This document shows positions 18,514 through 24,376 of a stretch of DNA of 24,376 bases, piece after piece (the stretch's first letter is position 1; each line of letters begins with the position of its first letter). The translations under genes were made by a program, and so were the position numbers. The stretch comes from Cymbomonas tetramitiformis (Eukaryota > Chlorophyta > Pyramimonadophyceae > Pyramimonadales > Pyramimonadaceae): positions 1 to 24,376 of the forward strand of contig LGRX02014915.1 in the NCBI GenBank assembly GCA_001247695.2, given 5' to 3'. Under the pieces are notes generated by a model, which was given only the letters and a program-made list of their open reading frames with translations, was not told the origin of the DNA and made no database searches.

Positions 18514-18979
18514 GTAGGCGCGCCCTATTGGTCGATCCACTCCGTGCGCCGTGTCCGGTGGGGACGGAAGCCAGGCATTGTGCGAAGGCAGCGCGCGGCC
18601 AGATGCGCACGGGACCCGTGTCGGCTCAAGCCAAAAGCCCTTTCCTGTACTCCCGCTGTGCGCGCACAGCTTGAGCATCGCGGAACCAATGATGGCCCGG
18701 AGCACCTTTCCACTGCGCTGCAGACCGCCTTTCGTGCCGAGCATTCCAATTTCCAGGGCACCCCCAGTGGCGGCGCTGAAATGCCACCGAATAGGCACGC
18801 TTATCGTGGGGTAACCACGCGTCCCGTATTGCCCATGTGTCTTCCCCAGCAGGCGATTCCAGGTTCTATACCTCCTCGTCCATGCGCCTCAGCAGAGTCA
18901 GCGGGAATGTGCCACGAGCACACGATTCTGCTCGCGCTGAATGTGATTGGAGTGGTGGGAGGGTTGGTGGGAGGTGCAG

Positions 18980-19116
18980 GCGGTGCTATCACGAAGTTCC
19001 CCGCTCCTCTGCTGACGTTCCAGCCGCACGGGTCCACCTTCAGCACACCCGTCACGGTGGAAATACCGTATGACGCCTCCGCTATACAAGGCAGTGACAA
19101 GGCGTGCATGCTCAAG
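18980..19116 (+). CDS. Exon: ZU5-like beta-sandwich, part 3
   Basis: A 137-base exon, phase 1 to phase 0, from GAGGTGCAG to CTCAAG|GTAGAG. It reads ITKFPAPLLTFQPHGSTFST then PVTVEIPYDASAI. The pattern F-x-P-x-G-x2-F-x-x-PVT-x-x-IPYD is characteristic of this sandwich. Joined to the exons on both sides it gives one uninterrupted domain, which is the best internal proof of the gene model. The frame continues to a stop at 19135-19137 if unspliced, so the donor is needed. Confidence 0.75.
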
Positions 19117-19746
19117 GTAGAGCCCTCCCGGAAGTGAGTTCGCGCCACGTCAGATGTAGATTGTATTCATCTCTGGCGTCGGGAGCCCCTCCCCACGTCG
19201 GAGTCTCTCCAGCGGGACCCACGGCGTTGGATGTGCGAGCGCGGCACCGAATGCGAAGCGTGTGCCCGAGGCACCCCTGCTTCCGGCACTTGGCTTCGGG
19301 CGGACTGCTTTGATGGCACTCCCCCTTACAGGTCCGCTCCGGCGCCGGCCACTTCCACTTCCGCGTGGAGCTCCTCGGGGGTCTAACAGGCGTGGCGCGT
19401 GTGGGCCTGGGCCGAGGGCGGAAACGCGGGCGGACCTTTTGCAGTTGCCGTATGTGTCAGTGTGCCACTTGTGCTCCCAGAGACTGGTCTCTGGTGGTCC
19501 GTGCGATGCGCTCACTGGCGGACAGCGCGGCGTATGCCACGCTTGCTGGTGCCTGGCTGTGGAGTGAGTCGGCGCCACGTGTGTCTGCTGCACCTGTAGT
19601 CCAGTACATGCACAAAGCGGAGATACGAAACATCGCTCAAAGTGCATGCTGATGCGTGGAAACACATGGAACGCAACCTCGCCGCCACACGAGGCTCTCA
19701 GCACACCCGCCTTGTCACCAGGCGGTGTGATTTGCCTTCGATGCAG
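19117..19746 (+). other. Intron, 630 bp
   Basis: Phase 0. A strong acceptor-like CTCCCCCTTACAG near 19318-19330 precedes an open GC-rich frame (SGAGHFHFRVELLGGL), so a skipped or alternative exon is possible, but I see no domain match. Confidence 0.5.
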
Positions 19747-19950
19747 GCAGCGAGCACCACGTCGACGGAGTGGACGGAGTACTGCGACGGGCTCACCTTC
19801 GCAGACGGGAAGATGACCACCACGCTCAGCAGCTTCAGCGTGATCACCATCGGGGTGACGGACCTCACTGCCCCCACCGTTAGCTCCTTGTCCGCCTCGA
19901 GCGTGCCGAGAAGTGGCAGCCGCCTCCGACTCTCGTTTGCTGTCGATGAG
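19747..19950 (+). CDS. Exon: end of ZU5-like region and start of Ig/FN3-like repeat
   Basis: A 204-base exon of 68 codons, phase 0 at both ends. The acceptor is CTTCGATGCAG. The donor GATGAG|GTTCGG is weak. Its first part, STEWTEYCDGLTFADGKMTT then TLSSFSVITIGV, gives the tryptophan and the FSV strand that close the preceding sandwich. DLTAPTVSSLSAS then opens a new beta-sandwich repeat that ends this exon in LRLSFAVDE. That strand is completed by the exon 3.5 kb downstream (VCSMYYVVLESGSATPT). A large antisense ORF over this region is a GC-rich shadow. Confidence 0.75.
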
Positions 19951-20497
19951 GTTCGGCTCTCGCTTATTCTCAGTCCCCCCCCCGGCTGCGCACTCAGCCA
20001 CGGCGTTTCCCTTTGGCGCGAATCCTTCTGTTGCCAATCAGGCAGCAGCGTGTCCACGGACATTTTACTGACATGTAAAGTCCGTCTGCATGCCTCGTGA
20101 ACGCCAGCAAAGGGTAAGAGAGCCTCTGGGTTGGGAGTGACAGCAAGCTGAGGGAATGGAGCTGTGGCCCGTGTCGGTGCAAGGTCCCTTGCGCTGTTGC
20201 TCCTGCGACTCGAAGCGCCATTCGGTAGACGCTCTGTGCTGCCACAAATGTTTCGGATTCTGCTTTGGAAACCACTGAAATCCCATCCATTTGAGGATTT
20301 CCCTTTTTCACGAATCCCACTTTTAGCATTGATCAAAGATGAAGTAGCTCTTGGAGTCGTCCTGCAGTGGGTGTTCAACAGCGCCGTGACAGAAACATCC
20401 ACCTAAAGTAGAACTCCAGGCGCGATTCCGTCACAGCAGCCACGCTGATGACACCCAACATTGATTAAGAAGAAGGCTGTCGAAAGCCTCAGAAAAA

Positions 20498-20988
20498 GCC
20501 TCCTCCAGCGCCGTGCTCACTCCAAGCCTCCTCCAGCGCCGTGCTCGCTCCAAGCCTCCTCCAGCGCCGTGCTCGCTCCAAGCCTCCTCCAGCGCCGTGC
20601 TGTTGCAAGCCTCCTCCGGCGCCGTGCTCACTCCAAGCCTCCTCCAGCGCCGTGCTCACTCCAAGCCTCCTCCCGGGCGCCGTGCTCGCCTCAAGCCTCC
20701 TCCAGCGCCGTGCTCGCTCAAAGCCTCCTCCAGCGCCGTGCTGGCTCCAAGCCTCCTCCAGCGCCGTGCTCGCTCAAGCCTCCTCCAGCGCCGTGCTCGC
20801 TCAAGCCTCCTCCAGCGCCGTGCTCAATCCCAAGCCTCCTCCAGCGCCGTGCTCGCTTTCCAAGCCTCCTCCAGCGCCGTGCCTCCTCCGGCGCCGTGCT
20901 CAATCAAGCCTCCTCCAGCGCCGTGCTCGCTCCAAGCCTCCTCCAGCGCCGTGCTCGCTCCAAGCCTCCTCCAGCGCCGTGCTCGCTG
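20498..20988. repeat. Minisatellite, 28-bp unit, about 18 copies
   Basis: Units contain CCTCCTCCAGCGCCGTGCTC followed by a variable CGCTCCAAG. Lengths vary from 17 to 30 bp through small indels in the variable part. The minus strand is G-rich (GGAGGAGG in every unit). Open in several frames, coding only low-complexity repeats. Confidence 0.95.
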
Positions 20989-21900
20989 CCCTCACTCACC
21001 TCGGTGATCCCTTCCTGCTTCTTTGCACTCAAGGTGTCCCCCTCCGGTGGTCAACACTACTGAGTGTCCACAAGGAAGGCCATCCGTTGGTTGGCAGCCG
21101 CGAAGCTGCTGAAGCTCCGCTGGTCACCCGGCGGTCTGCAGCAACTGCCCGGCATGCTCCCAGCCGGAGTCCAACGCAGCGACGCCCTCGCCCAAGCTGA
21201 GGCTCGATGCGCCCGGAGCTCCCGCAGCTGCCCCACCCCTCTCCAAGGGATCAGCGCGTTCGCGAATGGCGGTGCCCCTTCCCACACAGCAGCGCCTTGG
21301 CAGGCCCCGGGGCCCGTTGAGCTCGCGCGGTCCGCAGCAGGGTGGTGACCATGTCTGGACGCCCAAACGTCGCAAAGGCAATCACACGGCGTTCACTTGG
21401 GCCCGCAGCAGCGCCAGCTCCTCCACCAAGTCTCGCTGAAGCCGGAGTACTTCGCAATGCGCCGTCCTCCCCGGCTCCGGCCGGAAGGCAGCCAGGCCGG
21501 GAGACAGCTCTCTCGCTTGCCCCCGAGCCCTCATGATAATGGCCACCCGCAGAGAGATGCGGCCGTGACGAGCCACCCTGCTCCAACCAAAAGGCCTCGG
21601 CTACCAGCAACGCCCTCCGCTTCTGCACCCCAAACTCAATGAACCTCTTGACCTTCAGCTCATAGCTGCTCTCGGCTGAGCCCTGAGGCCCGTGTGCTGC
21701 GCCTGCACCGCCGGGCCGTGTGTCCCAGCTCCGATCTTCCGCTGCTCCGAGGACCGCCGTCGTCTGAGGCAGCCGGCAGTCGCCAGTGGTAGATGCGGAT
21801 CCCGGACACGACGGCGCAGCGCTCGGACGCTCCAAGCCGCTTCCAACACGGCTGTCCCCTGCAGCAAGATGACCATTCTCAGCTCAGATCTGCAGCTCCC

Positions 21901-22868
21901 AGAATCAGGACCGCCCGGGCTAGAATCTTGACTGGCCCTGGCTAGAATCATGACCGCCCCGTCTAAAATCATGACCGCCCCGGCTAGAATCATGACTGGC
22001 CCCGGCTAGAATCATGACCGTCTCGGCTAGAATCATGACCGCCCCGGCTAGGATCATGACTGGCCCCGGCTAAGTCATGACCGCCTCGGCTAGGATCCTG
22101 ACTGGCCCCGGCTAGAATCGTGACCGCGCCAGCTAGAATCATGACGCCCGGCTAGATTCAGGACCGCCCGGGCTAGAGTCATGACCGCCCCGGCTCGAAT
22201 CAGGACCGCCCGGCTAGAATCAGGACCGCCTCGGTTAGAATCCAGGACCGCCCCGTCTAAAATCATGACCGCTCCGGCTAGGATCATAACCGCCTCGGCT
22301 AGAATCATGACCGCCTCGGCTAATATCTGACTGGCCCCGGCTAGAATCACACGACCGCCCCGGCTAGAATCATGACCGCCCCGGGTAGAATCCTGACTGG
22401 CCCGGCTAGAATCAAGGACCTCCTCGGCTAGAATCATGACCGCCCGGTTAGGATCATGACTGGCGGGTAGGATCAGGACCGCCCCGGCTAGAATCATGCC
22501 GCCCGGGCTAGAATCCTGACTGGCCCGGCTAGAATCAGGACCTCCTCGGCTAGAATCATGACCGCCCGGCTAGGATCATGACTGGCCCCGGGTGCGATCA
22601 GGACCGCCCGGCTAGGATCCAGGACCGCCTCGGCTAATATCCTGACTGGCCCCGGCTAGAATCACGGCCGCCCGGCTAGGATCATAACCGCCTCGGCTAG
22701 AATCATGACCGCCTCGGCTAGGATCATGACTGGCCCCGGCTAGAATCCTGACCGCCCCCGGCTAGAATCCTGACTGGCCCGCTAGAATCATGACTGCCCC
22801 GGCTAGAATCCTGACTGGCCCCGTGAATCATGACTGGCCCGGCTAGAATCATGACCGCCCCGGCTAGA
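21901..22868. repeat. Minisatellite, 21-22-bp unit, about 45 copies
   Basis: Units resemble GGCTAGAATCATGACCGCCC, with a second type carrying GACTGGCCCC. Many single-base indels and substitutions are present. It runs directly into the 23-bp array without a spacer. Confidence 0.93.
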
Positions 22869-23397
22869 GGCCACGTGTCATGCACGCGCGAGGCCACGTG
22901 TCATGCACGCGCGAGGCCACGTGTCATGCACGCGCAAGGCCAAATGTCATAAACGTACAAGGACACGTGTCATGCACGCGCGAGGCCACGTGTCATCCAC
23001 GCTCGATGCCATTTGGCATGCACGCGCAAGGCCATGTGGCATGCACGCGCGAGGCCATGTGGCATGCACGCGCGAGGCCATGTGGCATGAACACGCGAGG
23101 CCATGTGGCATAAACGCGCGAGGCCATGTGGCATACACGCGCGAGGCCATGTAGCATGCACGCGCGAGGCCATGTGGCATGCACGCGCGAGGCCATATGG
23201 CATAAACACGCGAGGCCATGTGGCATGCACGCGCGAGGCCACGTGTCATGCACGCGCAAGGCCACGTGTCATGCACGCGCGAGGCCATTTGGCAAGCTCA
23301 CGCGAGGCCACGTGGCATGCACGCACAAGGCCATATGTCATGCACGCGCGAGGCCACGTGTCATGCACACGCAAGGCCAAGTGTCATAAACGCACAA
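22869..23397. repeat. Minisatellite, 23-bp unit, exactly 23 copies
   Basis: Units resemble GGCCATGTGGCATGCACGCG plus three bases. By my count all 23 are exactly 23 bp. Two variants occur: CCACGTGTCATG near both ends and CCATGTGGCATG in the middle. Nine units hold the palindrome CACGTG, the core of G-box/E-box sites. The array ends 71 bp before the next exon. Confidence 0.95.
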
Positions 23398-23468
23398 GGC
23401 CTGAAAGTGCATGAGCTGTGCAAGGGGTTTGAGTGTGGATGGAGGATGGGCGATTCGGCATCAAACAG

Positions 23469-23660
23469 GTATGCTCGATGTATTATGTGGTGTTGGAGAG
23501 TGGTTCAGCGACTCCCACAGCAGAGCAGGTGGTGGCAGGGTTAGCAGCAGACGACACCAGTGTGTGGAAGACTAACCCACGTATCTCACCGCTGGTGAAG
23601 AGCTCTGGGGTGTTCAACTATGACTCCGGCAGCGCTGCACAACTCGTCTTCACCCTCAAG
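23469..23660 (+). CDS. Exon: Ig/FN3-like repeat, middle part
   Basis: A 192-base exon of 64 codons, phase 0 at both ends, from CATCAAACAG to CTCAAG|GTGACT. It reads MYYVVLESGSATPTAEQVVA early and QLVFTLK at the end. The YYVVL-x-SG-x-x-PT-x-x-QV-x-AG pattern is the second strand pair of a beta-sandwich repeat known from large protist and bacterial surface proteins. It is the direct continuation of LSFAVDE from 19950. The downstream exon supplies the next strand. The unspliced frame continues to 23801, but that tail has no such pattern. Confidence 0.75.
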
Positions 23661-24150
23661 GTGACTCTTCCTCCCTATTCACTCCTTGCCCAACATCGTT
23701 GCCGAGTACAGGTCAGGCATTTGCGCATGCTTTCCGTCACTTGTAGATGTCCGTATAATGCGATCATAATGCGCGATGATGCCTTTCGTTCGGATATATA
23801 GCTAGCAGGTGTTGTGACAGCCCTTTTGCTCTGCCTGATGGTGTAGTGTGTGATGAGGCGCAGCTGCGTTTTGACCCCAAGCCTGAGAGGGCCCGTCAAA
23901 ATAGGCTTGGTCCGGGACGGCTCCTTCGTTGTTTCTTGAGAATGGAGACAAACAGCTGTTTTGGGGTGTAATGAGAATTGCGGCACCGGATCACATGTCA
24001 CTCCATTGATCCTCACCCCCCCCTTTGCACCTCCGCTTGATATCTTCAGAGACAGCATCTCTGGCTGGGATTTAATGCACTTGGTGCTGCTATTTAGGAA
24101 AGTGTGGAAGGAGAGGTGGGATGGAGGGGGTGCGTGGGGCCCGGATGCAG
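23661..24150 (+). other. Intron, 490 bp
   Basis: Phase 0. No repeat or coding signal of note. An alternative donor lies at about 23710 (GTACAG|GTCAGG), also phase 0. Confidence 0.55.
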
Positions 24151-24213
24151 GACTTAGTTTCAGGAACACCTTATGATGTCCATCTGGTTGGCAAGGACTC
24201 GGCCAACAACGAG
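24151..24213 (+). CDS. Exon: Ig/FN3-like repeat, closing strand
   Basis: A 63-base exon of 21 codons, phase 0 at both ends, from CGGATGCAG to AACGAG|GTAAAA. It reads DLVSGTPYDVHLVGKDSANN. The SGT-x-YDV-x-LV-x-x-DSA-N word is the typical end of FN3-like repeats. After FTLK of the previous exon it gives a natural FTLKDLVSGTPYDV transition. A second acceptor 13 bases further in would break phase. The gene must continue beyond the window. Confidence 0.7.
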
Positions 24214-24268
24214 GTAAAATGGCCGCTTTATGCAATGAAGCTAATTGCGTTCAAAGCACAATACCCAT

Positions 24269-24376
24269 TTTGTGTGTGGTTGGGGAGACGGGGCAACAAC
24301 CTGTGAGAGATAATGAGGTGTGGGGTTGGGGAGGCGCGGCAACGCCCTGTGAGAGATCATGAGGTGTGGGGTTGGG
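24269..24376. repeat. Tandem repeat, about 46-bp unit, running off the window
   Basis: GGTGTGGGGTTGGGGAGGCG and CTGTGAGAGATCATGAGG recur with a 46-bp period (24315 and 24361), with a more diverged first unit from about 24269. It lies just after the last visible donor, so in the next intron. Confidence 0.8.

Larger units (their letters stand above)
19951..23468 (+). other. Intron, 3,518 bp, dominated by minisatellites
   Basis: Phase 0. It holds three tandem arrays (20498-20988, 21901-22868, 22869-23397) that make up about 57% of its length. The rest (19951-20497 and 20989-21900) shows no domain on either strand. Long ORFs inside come from the repeats. Confidence 0.65.
12115..24213 (+). other. 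Multi-exon gene for a modular secreted or surface protein, open at right edge
   Basis: Eleven exon segments listed below are read as one plus-strand gene. Each ends at a GT donor and begins after an AG acceptor. Phases agree at every tested junction: 12705/13698 (1), 14399/15263 (1), 15695/15866 (2), 15896/16135 (0), 17115/18385 (1), 18513/18980 (1), 19116/19747 (0), 19950/23469 (0) and 23660/24151 (0). Between 16239 (phase 0) and about 17008 something is missing. Candidates there are 16624-16656 after the strong acceptor CTTCCTTACAG, and a segment from about 16749 to the donor GAAG|GTGGC near 16830. Domain order is two ConA/LamG-like modules, PAN/Apple, a Thr/Pro linker, a Cys module, a ZU5-like sandwich and an Ig/FN3-like repeat. 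This suggests an extracellular adhesive or carbohydrate-binding protein. The start and the end of the gene are not fixed. Confidence 0.7.

Noticed and set aside
19150..20037. 295-codon minus-strand ORF
   Set aside because: It lies antisense to a well-supported exon in GC-rich DNA and shows no domain.
20461..21200. Overlapping ORFs of about 160-220 codons rich in PPPAPC and SLLQRRA
   Set aside because: They are products of the 28-bp minisatellite, open in all three frames at once.
22090..22497. Minus-strand ORF with GAVMILA repeats
   Set aside because: It is a translation of the 21-bp minisatellite with no other support.
22869..23397. Possible CRISPR array
   Set aside because: The 23-bp units are contiguous with no unique spacers, and the context is a eukaryotic intron.
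22880..23414. Several ORFs with HARGHVSCTREA-type repeats on both strands
   Set aside because: The 23-bp unit has no stop in most frames, so ORFs appear automatically.

Overview
This window looks like nuclear DNA of a eukaryote. Coding sequence is broken by GT-AG introns, an LTR retrotransposon and small DNA transposons sit between genes, and minisatellites are abundant. No bacterial-type gene dense layout, operon, rRNA, tRNA or CRISPR array was seen. Multidomain secreted proteins of this style and Copia-type Gag proteins are common in microalgae and other protists. A green (prasinophyte-like) alga is my guess, from general recollection rather than proof.

Left part (1-9054) is a transposon graveyard. 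A degraded LTR retrotransposon on the minus strand runs off the left edge (1-1396). Bases 1397-2580 are non-coding with microsatellites. Next comes a 616-bp TTAA-flanked MITE (2585-3200), followed by a second, inverted and diverged copy of it. That second copy is split by a complete 4,468-bp LTR retrotransposon (3699-8166) with 193-bp LTRs, a 5-bp target duplication (AATGG) and a single 798-codon gag ORF but no pol. The retrotransposon in turn carries a 1,080-bp insertion with inverted ends (6532-7611) that supplies the present end of the gag ORF. A 175-bp MITE lies at 8880-9054.

Right part (about 9447 or 12115 to beyond 24376) is best read as one large plus-strand gene for a modular secreted or cell-surface protein. 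It has at least eleven exons: two concanavalin A/LamG-like domains, a PAN/Apple-like domain with a Thr/Pro linker, a short Cys module, a ZU5-like beta-sandwich region, and a fibronectin/Ig-like repeat that continues off the right edge. Intron phases agree at every junction I can test except one gap between 16239 and about 17008, where one or more exons were not resolved. A possible signal-peptide exon lies at 9447-9522.

The introns hold most of the unusual DNA: 61-bp and 32-bp tandem arrays, a dispersed repeat family, and one 3.5-kb intron (19951-23468) more than half filled by three successive minisatellites of 28, 21 and 23 bp. All exon limits and domain names come from reading the sequence and from family knowledge; no search or transcript data were available.
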